A DNA stretch of 64,000 nt from Cellvibrio polysaccharolyticus (GTDB lineage Bacteria; Pseudomonadota; Gammaproteobacteria; Pseudomonadales; Cellvibrionaceae): the NCBI RefSeq assembly GCF_015182315.1, contig NZ_PRDL01000001.1:3472001-3536000 (forward strand). The letters run 5' to 3'. Below are positions 1 to 9,630 of the stretch, one piece after another; the first letter of the stretch is position 1; the number at the start of each line of letters is the position of its first letter. Below the pieces are notes generated by a model. The model did no database searches. It was not told the origin of the DNA and saw only the letters and a program-made list of their open reading frames with translations. A program made the translations under genes and the position numbers.

Positions 1-849
1 CACACCGCCGGTTTTTACATCCAGCGCCACCACCGCACCACGGCGGCCTGCCATGGCGGCGATGGCGGTTTCCTGCATGCGAATATCGAGATAGAGGTGT
101 AAATCCTTGCCTGGCACCGGGTCTTCGCGATCCAGCACCCGCAGTACCCGGCCACGGGCGTTGGTTTCCACGTTCTGGCTGCCTACCTGACCGTGCAACA
201 CATCTTCATAAAAATTTTCCAAACCGTTTTTACCGATGGAGTGGGTGCCGCGATAGCGCAGATCCTGCTCTTCGGTAAATCGGCTCACATCCGCTTCACT
301 GATGCGACCGGTATAACCGATATTGTGGGCAAACAAGGCGCCGTAAGGATAATGGCGCACCAATTGCGCATCCACTTCCACGCCTTCAAGGCGATACTCG
401 TTAACCGCCAGACGGGCAATCTCTTCTTCAGTGAGACGATAGCGCAGTGGCACGGGTTCAAGAGGATGGCGGCGCTGACGAATAGCGCGCTGGAAACGTT
501 CCAGATCAGCGTCGGTAATGCTGACCAGACTTTGCAGCAGAGAAAGGGTTTTATCGAGATCGGTGGTACGTTGAACCACCACTGACAAGGTATAGGTTGG
601 GCGATTGTCGGCCAGTAAAATGCCCTGACGGTCATAGATCAGGCCACGGGTTGGCGGTACCGGCTGAATGTGGATGCGGTTGCGATCCGACTGGGTGACA
701 TAATGCTGATAAAGATCAACCTGCAGGTGGTGATAGCGATACGCCAAACCACCCAGCATGAGCACCATCACCAGCAACATGAACAGCACACGGCGCTGAA
801 AAAGTCTGGCTTCGCGCAGATAATCTTTGAAATGTTGCGACTCGGACAT
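1..849 (-). CDS. mrdA: Penicillin-binding protein 2, N-terminal part (cut by window start)
   Basis: The minus strand reads open from an ATG at 849 through the window edge, so only about 283 N-terminal residues are seen. The protein begins MSESQHFKDYLREARLFQ, followed by one membrane segment (about residues 19-38). A PBP dimerisation region follows, with the typical PTRGLIYDRQGILLADN and GLENFYEDVLHG stretches. The transpeptidase domain lies outside the window. PBP2 is the peptidoglycan transpeptidase of the elongasome and works with RodA to make the lateral wall. An ATG directly before (852) is also possible; GAGG upstream fits 849 better. It follows rlmH on the same strand, the usual rsfS-rlmH-mrdA order of gammaproteobacteria, so it is probably co-transcribed. 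Confidence 0.93.
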   Translation of the reverse strand, partial: MSESQHFKDYLREARLFQRRVLFMLLVMVLMLGGLAYRYHHLQVDLYQHYVTQSDRNRIHIQPVPPTRGLIYDRQGILLADNRPTYTLSVVVQRTTDLDKTLSLLQSLVSITDADLERFQRAIRQRRHPLEPVPLRYRLTEEEIARLAVNEYRLEGVEVDAQLVRHYPYGALFAHNIGYTGRISEADVSRFTEEQDLRYRGTHSIGKNGLENFYEDVLHGQVGSQNVETNARGRVLRVLDREDPVPGKDLHLYLDIRMQETAIAAMAGRRGAVVALDVKTGGV

Positions 850-916
850 CATGCCTCGGACAAACAGAAAAATAGTTATGATGTGACAGACAAACGTTTT
901 CCCAAGGCGTTCACCC

Positions 917-1384
917 TTACTTGTGGTAAGGGTGATTTTGCAAAATAGTCGTCGCTCGGTAGAGTTGTTCGATCAGTAAAATACGTACCAGCGGATGAGG
1001 CAATGTCAGCGGCGAGAGCGACCAGCGAATGGTCGCCTGTGCCAGACAGGCTGGCGCCAGGCCGTCAGGGCCACCAATAAGCAGACTGTAATTATTACCA
1101 CTCATCTTCCAGCCAGCCATTTGCTCGGCCAGCTGTTCAGTACTCCAGGGTTTACCTTTTACATCCAGCGCAATCACCGTATCGCCTTTGCCAAAGGCGG
1201 CCATCATCGCCTCACCTTCTTTTTCCATGGCTCTGGCAATATCGCTGTTTTTACTGCGCACGGCCAAGGGCAATTCGACCAGTTCAACGCTGCAATCCCT
1301 TGGCAGACGCTTGGCATATTCGTTGTAACCCTGCTCTACCCAATCGGGCATGCGGGTACCTACGGCAATCAAACGGATTCGCAC
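917..1384 (-). CDS. rlmH: 23S rRNA (pseudouridine1915-N3)-methyltransferase
   Basis: This 155-residue protein has the full length usual for RlmH, a SPOUT-class methyltransferase. It uses S-adenosylmethionine to methylate N3 of pseudouridine 1915 in helix 69 of 23S rRNA of assembled ribosomes. The start MRIRLIAVGTRMPDWV, the SAM-binding loop LLIGGPDGL (about residues 101-109) and the C-terminal LLIEQLYRATTILQNHPYHK are family hallmarks. It lies between rsfS and mrdA on the same strand with short gaps (30 and 67 bases), in line with one operon. No abnormality is seen. Confidence 0.97.
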   Translation of the reverse strand: MRIRLIAVGTRMPDWVEQGYNEYAKRLPRDCSVELVELPLAVRSKNSDIARAMEKEGEAMMAAFGKGDTVIALDVKGKPWSTEQLAEQMAGWKMSGNNYSLLIGGPDGLAPACLAQATIRWSLSPLTLPHPLVRILLIEQLYRATTILQNHPYHK

Positions 1385-1414
1385 AACAACTCCGATACAG
1401 TGAATTAATCAGTG

Positions 1415-1750
1415 TTATTCACGGCCCGCCGGCTTCATGGACCAGAGTTTTTCCAGTTCGTAAAAATCGCGGGTTTCCTGCTGCATCACGTGTACCACGG
1501 TATCGCCGTAATCCACCAGCACCCAGTCACCGGCATCAATACCTTCTACACCAATCGGGCGATGTCCCTGTTTTTTGCTTTCTTCAACCAGATTGCTGGC
1601 CATGGATCGCGCATGACGGCTGGAGGTGCCGCTGGCGATAATCAGGGTATCCATCACATCGCTGAGTTCACGCACATCGAGCTGGACAATATTTTGACCT
1701 TTAAGATCTTCCAGTGCAGTGATCACGAGTTGATTTAACGCTTCAGACAT
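1415..1750 (-). CDS. rsfS: Ribosomal silencing factor RsfS
   Basis: A 111-residue protein of the RsfS/Iojap family. It binds ribosomal protein L14 (uL14) on the large subunit and blocks subunit joining in starvation or stationary phase. Sequence support comes from the ALEDLKGQNIVQLDVRELSDVMDTLIIASGTSSRHARS segment, read here in two parts, and from GDWVLVDYGDTVVHVM near the C-terminus, both diagnostic. Its place between nadD and rlmH is the conserved gammaproteobacterial order. The start follows the nadD stop by 35 bases. Confidence 0.96.
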   Translation of the reverse strand: MSEALNQLVITALEDLKGQNIVQLDVRELSDVMDTLIIASGTSSRHARSMASNLVEESKKQGHRPIGVEGIDAGDWVLVDYGDTVVHVMQQETRDFYELEKLWSMKPAGRE

Positions 1751-1785
1751 TCTTTGTATACCTGTGAAATGAAAAAAATAACAAC

Positions 1786-2439
1786 CTAACGATACAAGCG
1801 ATTATCGACCAGATAATCACAAATGTTGTCCGGCAATAAATAACGTGGCGACAGCCCTTGCGCCAATTGCTGGCGAATCGCTGTGGCCGATATATCCAGC
1901 ATGCTGAGCGCCGGCAATACGATGGCGCCCTGCGGTGTTGTATCCAGTGCTGCCAGTGGTGCGCGGTGCGTCTGCAGAAATTCTGCTTCGGCGCCCTGTT
2001 CCGGCAAGCGGTAACCGGGGCGTCCAATAACGATCAAATGCGCCAGGTCCAACAGTTCCTGCCAACGGTGCCAGGAGGACAAATGGATAAACGCATCCAT
2101 TCCTACTACCCAGCTCAAACTGACATCCGGGCCGATTTCGCCGCGAATATCCTGCAAGGTATCGAAGGTGTAAGACGGTCGATCCTGGCGCAACTCCCGC
2201 TCATCCAGTTCAAGCTGCGGACAATCGGCTATAGCCAGCCGAACCATCTCCGCCCGCGCTTGCGCCGACGCCCCCGGATTATCCCGGTGTACCGGGCGGT
2301 GGCAGGGCATCAGGCTCATCCGATCCAGCTGCAGAGCGTGTTGCAACTCCAGCGCCAGCCGCAAATGGCCGTTATGGATGGGATCAAAAGTCCCGCCCAG
2401 AATGGCTTCCTTGCGAAGTACTTTTTGTGGCGCCGCCAT
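1786..2439 (-). CDS. nadD: Nicotinate-nucleotide adenylyltransferase
   Basis: The 217-residue protein carries the nucleotidyltransferase signature GGTFDPIHNGHLRL near the N-terminus (about residues 15-28) and the later ISATAIRQQLAQG stretch that closes the active site. NadD transfers AMP from ATP to nicotinate mononucleotide, giving deamido-NAD in NAD biosynthesis; it is cytoplasmic. The gene starts 12 bases after the proA stop and is followed by rsfS, so proA-nadD-rsfS-rlmH-mrdA appears to be one minus-strand transcription unit. Length and motifs are normal. Confidence 0.96.
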   Translation of the reverse strand: MAAPQKVLRKEAILGGTFDPIHNGHLRLALELQHALQLDRMSLMPCHRPVHRDNPGASAQARAEMVRLAIADCPQLELDERELRQDRPSYTFDTLQDIRGEIGPDVSLSWVVGMDAFIHLSSWHRWQELLDLAHLIVIGRPGYRLPEQGAEAEFLQTHRAPLAALDTTPQGAIVLPALSMLDISATAIRQQLAQGLSPRYLLPDNICDYLVDNRLYR

Positions 2440-2451
2440 TACTCGCCCGGC

Positions 2452-3717
2452 TTACTGACGAATATGGCCATCGCCCAGCACGATCCACTTCTGCGAGGTC
2501 AGGCCATCCAGCCCAACCGGGCCGCGTGCATGAATTTTGTCAGTAGAAATACCGATTTCGGCACCCAGGCCATATTCAAAACCGTCGGCAAAACGGGTTG
2601 AGGCGTTCACCATCACCGAGCTTGAATCCACTTCGGTCAAAAAGCGGCGGGCGCGGGTAAAGTCTTCGGTCACAATCGCTTCGGAATGCTGCGAGCTGTA
2701 GCGATTGATATGCTCAATGGCCTCATCCAGACCGGCAACGATTTTGATAGAAAGAATCGGCGCCAGATATTCGGTAGACCAGTCAGCTTCGACCGCTTCG
2801 TTGGCACTGATGATGGCACGGGTCTTTTCACAACCGCGCAACTCAACGCCTTTTTCCGCCAGCGCTTCTGCCAGCGACGGCAGTACTTGTGCGGCGATAC
2901 CTTCCGCAACCAGCAGGGTTTCCAACGCATTGCACACACCGTAACGGTGAGTTTTGGCATTCAGAGTGATGTCAAAAGCCTTTTTGAGGTCGGCTTTGTC
3001 ATCAATATAAACATGACAAATACCGTCCAGGTGTTTGATCACCGGCACTTTGGCTTCGCGGGAGATGCGCTCGATCAACCCTTTGCCGCCACGCGGTACG
3101 ATAACGTCCACATATTCCGGCATGGTAATCAGCTCACCCACCGCTGCACGGTCAGTAGTTTCTACCACCTGTACTACAGTCGATGGCAAACCTGCCACTT
3201 CGAGGCCACGCTGCAAACAGGCGGCAATGGCGCGGTTGGAATGGATGGATTCCGAACCACCACGCAAAATAGCCGCGTTACCGGATTTCAAACACAGGCT
3301 GGCAGCATCAATGGTCACATTGGGGCGCGACTCATAAATAATGCCGATGACCCCGAGCGGTACGCGCATTTTGCCAACCTGAATACCGGAAGGCATGTAA
3401 TTCAAATCAGTAATCTCGCCGCAGGGATCGCGCAAGGCCGCAACCTGACGCAAGCCTTCGATCATTTTATCGATAGTGGCGTCTTTTACGGCGAGGCGAT
3501 CCAGCATGGCTGCATCCAGACCGTTGGCAGCTCCGGCCGCCAGGTCTTTGCTATTTTCGGCAATCAGCATGCTACGGCACGCATTCAACTCATCGGCAAT
3601 GGCCAGCAAGGCTTTGTTTTTGACGGCAACTGGTGCCGCTGCAACCAGACGGGAGGCCAGACGGGCTTTTTGCCCGAGTTCGGTCATATAAGCTTTTACA
3701 TCGCGCTCAGCAGTCAT
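2452..3717 (-). CDS. proA: Gamma-glutamyl phosphate reductase
   Basis: The 421-residue protein is an aldehyde-dehydrogenase-fold enzyme that reduces gamma-glutamyl phosphate with NADPH to glutamate-5-semialdehyde, the second step of proline synthesis. Signs are the N-terminal KARLASRLVAAAPVAVKN region, the nucleotide-site stretch GVIGIIYESRPNVT, RGGKGLIERI, and the catalytic cysteine in GVCNALETLLV. The C-terminal GPVGLDGLTSQKWIVLGDGH is also typical. It is the first gene of the minus-strand block; the 160 bases upstream (3718-3878) are the likely promoter area, with no clear motif picked out. Confidence 0.97.
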   Translation of the reverse strand: MTAERDVKAYMTELGQKARLASRLVAAAPVAVKNKALLAIADELNACRSMLIAENSKDLAAGAANGLDAAMLDRLAVKDATIDKMIEGLRQVAALRDPCGEITDLNYMPSGIQVGKMRVPLGVIGIIYESRPNVTIDAASLCLKSGNAAILRGGSESIHSNRAIAACLQRGLEVAGLPSTVVQVVETTDRAAVGELITMPEYVDVIVPRGGKGLIERISREAKVPVIKHLDGICHVYIDDKADLKKAFDITLNAKTHRYGVCNALETLLVAEGIAAQVLPSLAEALAEKGVELRGCEKTRAIISANEAVEADWSTEYLAPILSIKIVAGLDEAIEHINRYSSQHSEAIVTEDFTRARRFLTEVDSSSVMVNASTRFADGFEYGLGAEIGISTDKIHARGPVGLDGLTSQKWIVLGDGHIRQ

Positions 3718-3878
3718 GGGCAGAAATCCGTAAACAGTCAGTAATCTTTGAAAAATCGGGCATTATACCCGGAAGCGGGCCGGAAGTCGGCAGAAATAGC
3801 GACGATAGTGTGGATAATTCGCAAGCTGTGATCTGGCGACAAACCTCACTCAGCCGCACCTGAAGCACCGGCAGGGCT

Positions 3879-4448
3879 TCAGCTTTCTACCGCATCACCA
3901 ATGGCGTAGTAATGACCGCCGGCAACATGGTGCAAACTTTTCCAACGGGCATCCGCCTGCTCAAACAACCAATGGCCTTGGCGAAAAATACGCTGATCGG
4001 CCCAGGCGGCGGTTACCTCGCCGATAAACAAATCGTAGCTTTGCTGATTATGGGGTTCCGATACCAGTTCACAAGCCAGCCATGCCGAACAACCGGCAAC
4101 CAATGGCAGGTTGTTATCGCCCACAGAAAATAACTCCACGCCGTGTTGCTGCAACTTGTCCGGATTATCGTGCAGGCTGTTATTACCTACGCCATTAACC
4201 AGTGCCAGTTGCGCCAGGTTGGGCACCTGTATCACGAAGCGGCCACTGCGCTCCACCAGCTCGCGGGTGCGGGTAATTTTATCCAGCACCACCGTCAGTT
4301 TTGGCGGCGCAAAGTCCAGCGCACAACACCATGCCGCCGCCATCACATCCACCACACCGCCGTGCGATGCAGAAACCAGCACCGTGGGGCCATGGGTAAC
4401 CAGGCGGTACGCTTTTTCCAGCTCAACAGGAAGAATATTACTGTCCAT
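3879..4448 (-). CDS. Flavin reductase-like domain protein
   Basis: A 189-residue protein starting MDSNILPVELEKAYRLVTHG. It resembles the flavin-reductase-like FMN-binding split-barrel family: TVLVSASHGGVVDVMAAAWC near the N-terminus (about residues 19-38), then KLTVVLDKITRTRELVERSG and the FVIQVPNLAQ stretch. Members reduce flavin with NAD(P)H or simply bind FMN; the substrate cannot be told here. The start at 4448 is chosen because AGAGG lies five bases upstream; the frame stays open upstream to 4652, but that part reads like non-coding sequence. It faces the proA operon on the same strand, 161 bases away. No partner gene suggests a pathway. Confidence 0.82.
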   Translation of the reverse strand: MDSNILPVELEKAYRLVTHGPTVLVSASHGGVVDVMAAAWCCALDFAPPKLTVVLDKITRTRELVERSGRFVIQVPNLAQLALVNGVGNNSLHDNPDKLQQHGVELFSVGDNNLPLVAGCSAWLACELVSEPHNQQSYDLFIGEVTAAWADQRIFRQGHWLFEQADARWKSLHHVAGGHYYAIGDAVES

Positions 4449-4855
4449 ACAACCTCTGCAAATCATGACAGCGGCGCCACGGGCTTGTAGCGGCACCGAA
4501 GAATAAAGGGGGTAATTGCAGGCGTGCGTTAAAGCCAGGCCCGGCCTGCTGCGCTCAAACATGCCTGCAAAAAACATCATTGAAAAAGAGCATCGTAGCA
4601 GTGTACCAGGCGCGCGAAATAAAAACGAAGGGAGTTTGTTTTTTGCGGGCAAGTTGCCCGAGCGGGATAAAGACGGGACAGAATGGCGGACACCAAAGGC
4701 GATATCGGTGTATCAGCGGCAGTGGCGGCATAAAGACCTGAACTTCATGCAGAAGAAGATCGCGCCCTGTTTGGCCGGGATCTTCTTCCGCATTATTTTT
4801 TATCTGGGGAGTGTGCCAATTTACCGATGGTCCGCCCATTCACCGGTCGGCTTTT
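4449..4855. other. Intergenic region with a 10-bp inverted repeat
   Basis: These 407 bases separate the GH13 gene and the flavin-reductase-like gene, both minus strand. The only structure seen is an inverted repeat GAAGAAGATC (4752-4761) / GATCTTCTTC (4779-4788). It is followed on the plus strand by a T-rich run. On the minus strand no T-run follows, so it would be a poor intrinsic terminator for the GH13 transcript, though it may still stabilise the 3' end. Open frames on the plus strand here have no family resemblance. Confidence 0.5.
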
Positions 4856-6718
4856 TTACCATTCAAGAATCATGGATTGCCTGGCAGGCAGGTCAACGAA
4901 TTTACGAATATCCGCCACTTCACCGGTTAACAGATTACGCGCCTCGCTTGCCTTGCTAACAAACCCGGCAAAGCGCGCCGTTTCCAGCCGCAGGTTTTCG
5001 GTATTTTTATTGAGAATAACCATAACCGTTTTATTGTCGTTGTAGCGGAAGTAAACATAAGTGCCCTGTTCGGGTGCAAAGTGCATCAACTTGCCGATGT
5101 GAATAACCGGGTTGGCCTTACGCCAGTTAAACAGTTTCCGTACCAGCGACTGCATATCTTTTTCGGCGGACGACAAGCCTTCGCCGGTGAATGCATTCTT
5201 CCGGTCACCCGCCCAGCCACCGGGCATATCGGCACGCACGGCACCATCGTCCCGCTCGCGGGGGCTGGTCATTAAAATTTCTCCGCCGTAATAAAACTGC
5301 GGAATGCCGCGCATGGTGGCCAGCCAGATCATCGCACTGCGATAGAGATTTTTGTCTTCATGCAGGTAGCTGAACAAGCGCGAGGTATCGTGGTTTTCAG
5401 GAAAAATCACCAGCTCATAAGGGTCAGGGTACAAATGATCATTGGCAAGGGCTTCGTACAATTCAATCCAGCCTTTATCCCAGGACTCTTCGTTTAACAG
5501 GCCGCTACGCAAAGCCTCGTACAACGGAAAATCCATCATACTATTCACATGAGAGACGTGCCCATTGGCGCTGGTATAACCGCGCTGCCACTGGGCAATC
5601 ATCAACGGATTGTTGCTCCACTCTTCACCCACGATAGAAAAATTCGGGTACTCGGTCATCAGGGCTTTGCCCCAGCGCGTGAGAAATTTTTCGTCCGCAT
5701 AACCGTAGGTGTCTTCGCGAATACCGGACAGACCCGCGTACTCTGTCCACCAGATGGAGTGTTGCACCAGGTAAGTGGCCAACAGTGGATGCTGCTGATT
5801 CAAGTCCGGCATGCCCCGTGAAAACCAGCCATTTACAAACGCGTTTTTATCGGAAGGTGCCGCGTAGGGGTCTTGCAACGTGGTGCGACGGTGATTGGTT
5901 TCCACATAGGTGTCATGCTCATTCAACCAATCTTTGGCAGGCAAGTCTTTCATCCACCAATGTTCGGAACCGATATGATTGAGAATAATATCCTTGATAA
6001 CGCCAAGGCCGCGCTGGCGAGCTTCCTGAACAAAACGGCGGAAGTCTTCATTAGTGCCAAACCGCTCGTCAATGCGGTATAAATCGGTAGCGGCATAGCC
6101 GTGATACGAATAAGCGGGCTGGTCATTTTCCAGTAACGGATTGGGCCAGATTTGCGTGAATCCCATCGCGGCAATGTAATCCAGCTGCCGAATCATGCCG
6201 TCAAGATCACCACCGTGTCGCCCGCCTTTATTTTTCCGGTCTGCATTTTCCTTTAGCTGTGGCAAGGAATCATTGCCGGCATTGCCGTTGGCGAATCTGT
6301 CCGGCGTTATTAAATAAATAGCATCGCTATTATTAAAACCCTGGCGCTGCGCTGAACCGGGTTCGCGAGCGGCGAGGTTAAAATCAAATCCGGCTTTGAC
6401 GGTTTTATTGTCCAGCAAGTCAACTCGCAAATCACCGGGTTTTACCGCCTCGCCAATTTCAAGCGTAATAAACAAATAATTGGGGTTATCGGTTGTTTCG
6501 GTATTCACAACGCGTACACCGGCGACCTGAACCTGCGGCGTTAGCGTGGCAATATCTTTTCCGTATACCATTAATTGAAGTTGGGAGTGCTGCATACCCA
6601 CCCACCAGGACGGCGGCTCGACGCGATCAACCCCATGGTTGCTCGCCTGAGATAACGGCGATAATAGAAGTGTAACGAGGCTGATAAAAAATATAACCCG
6701 AGGAAAAATCACTTTCAT
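4856..6718 (-). CDS. Secreted GH13 alpha-amylase family enzyme (cyclomaltodextrinase/neopullulanase type)
   Basis: A 620-residue protein with a signal peptide (residues 1-25, ending SQAS). The N-terminal beta domain (VEPPSWWVGMQHSQLQLMVYG) resembles the cyclomaltodextrinase N-domain. The GH13 barrel follows, with the conserved blocks DIILNHIGSEHWW, the nucleophile Asp in GIREDTYGYAD, the acid Glu in IVGEEW and the transition-state Asp in PENHDTSRLF. A small C-terminal beta domain ends the protein. The expected activity is hydrolysis of alpha-1,4-glucans, maltodextrins or cyclodextrins in the periplasm or outside the cell. AGGAG lies seven bases before the ATG. It is 143 bases downstream of the TonB receptor, with a terminator-like hairpin between them, so transcription may be partly independent. 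Confidence 0.92.
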   Translation of the reverse strand: MKVIFPRVIFFISLVTLLLSPLSQASNHGVDRVEPPSWWVGMQHSQLQLMVYGKDIATLTPQVQVAGVRVVNTETTDNPNYLFITLEIGEAVKPGDLRVDLLDNKTVKAGFDFNLAAREPGSAQRQGFNNSDAIYLITPDRFANGNAGNDSLPQLKENADRKNKGGRHGGDLDGMIRQLDYIAAMGFTQIWPNPLLENDQPAYSYHGYAATDLYRIDERFGTNEDFRRFVQEARQRGLGVIKDIILNHIGSEHWWMKDLPAKDWLNEHDTYVETNHRRTTLQDPYAAPSDKNAFVNGWFSRGMPDLNQQHPLLATYLVQHSIWWTEYAGLSGIREDTYGYADEKFLTRWGKALMTEYPNFSIVGEEWSNNPLMIAQWQRGYTSANGHVSHVNSMMDFPLYEALRSGLLNEESWDKGWIELYEALANDHLYPDPYELVIFPENHDTSRLFSYLHEDKNLYRSAMIWLATMRGIPQFYYGGEILMTSPRERDDGAVRADMPGGWAGDRKNAFTGEGLSSAEKDMQSLVRKLFNWRKANPVIHIGKLMHFAPEQGTYVYFRYNDNKTVMVILNKNTENLRLETARFAGFVSKASEARNLLTGEVADIRKFVDLPARQSMILEW

Positions 6719-6779
6719 AGATTCTGCTCCTTCATCATGAGCGTTTTATTATTAAGTTCAAAGCAACAGATTGCTGTGG

Positions 6780-6815
6780 TAAAAATAAAAAAGCCACCTG
6801 AATTTATAAGGTGGC
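6780..6815 (-). terminator. Rho-independent terminator after the maltodextrin receptor gene
   Basis: The stem GCCACCT (6793-6799) / AGGTGGC (6809-6815) with a 9-base loop is followed on the minus strand by a T-rich tail (complement of 6780-6792). It lies 47 bases past the receptor stop and before the GH13 gene, so it may reduce rather than abolish read-through, making the receptor transcript more abundant. Confidence 0.75.
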
Positions 6816-6861
6816 AGAGTTAAAGCGGCATCCTTGCAACAGAAGAGCCATCCAGCGGAAA

Positions 6862-9630
6862 TCAGAAGGAGTAATTTACTCCCAGGAACATTTGCCTTCC
6901 GTAATATTGAAGAGTACCGGTTTGCGCTTCAGATCCAAAGTAGGTAGTGGTCGGTTCGTCGGTCACGTTATTGATCTGGAAAACCAGATTGATACCGCTA
7001 TCAAAGGTGTAGGAAGCCTGATAGTCCACGACGGTTTCATCACCGTAATAAACATCCATCGGGTTTTCCGCCATCATCTCTTCACCCACGAAGGCTTCCT
7101 TGTAGCGAACTGAAACACGGGTAGAAAATCCCTGGTAATCGTAAAAAAGTGTGCCGTTAAAGACACTCCTTGATAAGCCGGGGAAGCCGACATCACGCGC
7201 GAAACCGGCGTTGGTATTGGTTTTGCTGATGGAGCTTTCGGTGTAGGAGTAACTGGTAGTAAAACCCAAGCCGGAAAATGCCCCAGGCAGAAAATCCAGA
7301 GTTTGGGTAAAGCCCAACTCCACACCGCGAATATAACCACCGTCGGTATTATTACGGGCGGTCTGGTATTCACCATTCAGGAAAGGCTGATTGGTGTTGG
7401 GATCGGTCGGCACAAAAATACCGGCAGCAGCGAAGTCGAAGTTACTGTAGGTAATATTTTCTACATAAGACTCAACATCTTTGTAGAAGAGAGCAATCAC
7501 CAGTGCGCCGTGCGTCTCGGAAAAATAATGCTCATAAGACAAGTCAGCCTGGGTTGCATAGAAAGGATCCAGCAACGGGCTGGTATTGCCCCACACATTA
7601 AAGCGGCCACCATCCACCCAGGAACCGCCACCGGATTTCAGTTTGTCCAGCGGTGCGCGCGCCATCACCTTGGCGGCGGCAAAACGTAATTGGTCGTTAT
7701 CTGTAAGGTGATAATTCAAATTGAGCGATGGCAACCAGTCGGTGAATTTTTTGCCGGCTTCAACCGGTTGGTAATCGTAACTCACCAAACCATTATCATC
7801 CGCGATGCCCGGGCCATTACCGCGTTCCGCACCTTGCAGTTCCAAATAACCGTTACTGCTTTGATCGGTTTCAACCATCCGCACACCCAGGTTACCGGTC
7901 AGCGGGCGGTCGAAAAGGCTGGTTTCCAGATTGGCTTGCACATAAGCCGCCAACACATCTTCGTACACATCGCCGGTTTGAATCATGGTCCAGTTGTTGT
8001 TCCAGTTTTTCACCGGATTGGCCTGAATACCATTTCGTGCCAGCACTTTATCGAGATCAATTGCCAGGAATGATGGAAAGTTGGCGAATTTGTTGCTGAA
8101 ATGAATCACCTCAACATCGTCCGGTGTGAGTGCCAGCGCCGGTTGGTCTGCCGGGTTCAAACCGAAATCGTTACCGTACTCAAATACGCCGCGCTCGGCA
8201 CTGAAATGGCGCTCGGAGTAACGAGCACCAAACTCAACAGACGAAATAAACGCAGGGTTATCAAATTCGAACTTCACATCCGTTTTATAGGCGGTTAACA
8301 CGTCTTTGTTTTTAAACGGGTAAACACCCACTTTGGATAAACCCATTTTATCCAGATTGAGATAATTTTCCGGATTGGAAAAACTCACCTGCGGAACGTT
8401 CAAACCGTTCAGCAAATAATCGACCGAAATATTCTGATCGGGTGTTGGTGACGCGCTGTTGATGTCATTGAACAAAATGCCCCAGCTGACGCCATTGATA
8501 AAATCGCCATTGGCTTCGGAACGGGAAATATCCGCAGAAACCGTCCAGGGGCCTTCCTGCCAGGTGGCATTTAACCCGGTAGAAAGCACATCGCGGTTGC
8601 GAGACTCATCATCGTTAGTGGTTTGAACCGTGAAATAATCATTGGCCGGATCACGAGTAATAGTACCACCCGTTACCGCGCCGCCCGCTTGAATCACCGG
8701 ATTGGTAACGATGCCATCATTAAGGGTTTTTACACGAAAACCGCGGGCAAAAGCTTCAGACTCAAACTCGGAATAAAATACATCGCCCTTCAGCGTGAAG
8801 GCATCTGACGGTTGCCACACCAGGGTGCCCATAAAACCGTCGCGGGTTTCGTCGCCACCTTTTTGTTGCATTTCGAAACCTTCGCTCAGGTATTCGTTAG
8901 CGCCATCGCCATTCAGATCATCCTGCCCGGTGTATGACAGGCCGACAAACTGGGTATTGACGTAGGGCTGGAACAAACGGGAATAACCGAGCGCAACACC
9001 AATGGTGTCATCGGCAAATTTTCCCTGCCAGGAAGTGCTCAAACGGTAGCCGTATTCATCGGCACCCACCACGCTGTCGGCCCGGTCGTTATAACTGCCG
9101 CGAGCGTTGATGTGAAAGGCATTGTCCTTGTCGTTATTCAAGGGGTTGGCGGTACGCAGTTCTACGGTGCCGGCCACGCCGCCTTCAATAAGAGAAGCTT
9201 TGGGCGATTTGTAAACCGCCGCTTCGGAAATCAACTCGGAGGGATACTGGTCAAACTCGATTTTACGGCTGCCACTGGTGGCTGTTTGTTCACGACCATT
9301 GAGGGTGGAATGCACATACTCGCCGCCCATGCCGCGAATATTCACCATGCCCGCCTGCCCACCGGCACGCACCAGCGATACACCGGGCAACCGCGACAGC
9401 GCATCGGCAATGGAAACATCGGGCAGTACACCCAGGTCATCGGCAGAAATGGCTTCTACCACCACATCCGCATTACGTTTGGCGTCAATCGCGCTGAGCA
9501 CACTGTTACGGAAACTGGAAGTCACGAGAATTTCTTCTACCGGCTCCTGCGCGTACACACTGACAGAACCGGCAACCATGGCCATGGTGGAGGCCAGGGC
9601 AAAAAATTTATTAAATTTATGTTTTAACAT
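6862..9630 (-). CDS. TonB-dependent outer-membrane receptor, MalA-like (maltodextrin)
   Basis: A receptor of 922 residues from the ATG at 9630. This start has GGAG nine bases upstream and a clear signal peptide (ending VSVYAQ). An ATG at 9645 would add five residues but has no ribosome site. The plug domain carries EEILVTSSFRNSVLSAIDAKR, DALSRLPGVSLVRAGGQ and NIRGMGGEYVHS, typical of proteobacterial sugar receptors of the Caulobacter MalA class. The C-terminus ends in GVNYSF with the terminal Phe needed for barrel assembly. It should bring maltodextrins across the outer membrane using TonB/ExbBD energy. The substrate is inferred from the flanking GH13 and GH15 genes and from two ATACGTAT operators upstream. 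Confidence 0.9.
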   Translation of the reverse strand: MLKHKFNKFFALASTMAMVAGSVSVYAQEPVEEILVTSSFRNSVLSAIDAKRNADVVVEAISADDLGVLPDVSIADALSRLPGVSLVRAGGQAGMVNIRGMGGEYVHSTLNGREQTATSGSRKIEFDQYPSELISEAAVYKSPKASLIEGGVAGTVELRTANPLNNDKDNAFHINARGSYNDRADSVVGADEYGYRLSTSWQGKFADDTIGVALGYSRLFQPYVNTQFVGLSYTGQDDLNGDGANEYLSEGFEMQQKGGDETRDGFMGTLVWQPSDAFTLKGDVFYSEFESEAFARGFRVKTLNDGIVTNPVIQAGGAVTGGTITRDPANDYFTVQTTNDDESRNRDVLSTGLNATWQEGPWTVSADISRSEANGDFINGVSWGILFNDINSASPTPDQNISVDYLLNGLNVPQVSFSNPENYLNLDKMGLSKVGVYPFKNKDVLTAYKTDVKFEFDNPAFISSVEFGARYSERHFSAERGVFEYGNDFGLNPADQPALALTPDDVEVIHFSNKFANFPSFLAIDLDKVLARNGIQANPVKNWNNNWTMIQTGDVYEDVLAAYVQANLETSLFDRPLTGNLGVRMVETDQSSNGYLELQGAERGNGPGIADDNGLVSYDYQPVEAGKKFTDWLPSLNLNYHLTDNDQLRFAAAKVMARAPLDKLKSGGGSWVDGGRFNVWGNTSPLLDPFYATQADLSYEHYFSETHGALVIALFYKDVESYVENITYSNFDFAAAGIFVPTDPNTNQPFLNGEYQTARNNTDGGYIRGVELGFTQTLDFLPGAFSGLGFTTSYSYTESSISKTNTNAGFARDVGFPGLSRSVFNGTLFYDYQGFSTRVSVRYKEAFVGEEMMAENPMDVYYGDETVVDYQASYTFDSGINLVFQINNVTDEPTTTYFGSEAQTGTLQYYGRQMFLGVNYSF

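Noticed and set aside
193..585. Plus-strand frame of 130 residues opposite mrdA
   Set aside because: It is the antisense shadow of the PBP2 reading frame, which is clearly coding.
4516..4959. 147-residue plus-strand frame between the flavin-reductase-like and GH13 genes
   Set aside because: No family features; it overlaps the end of the GH13 gene and the intergenic inverted repeat.
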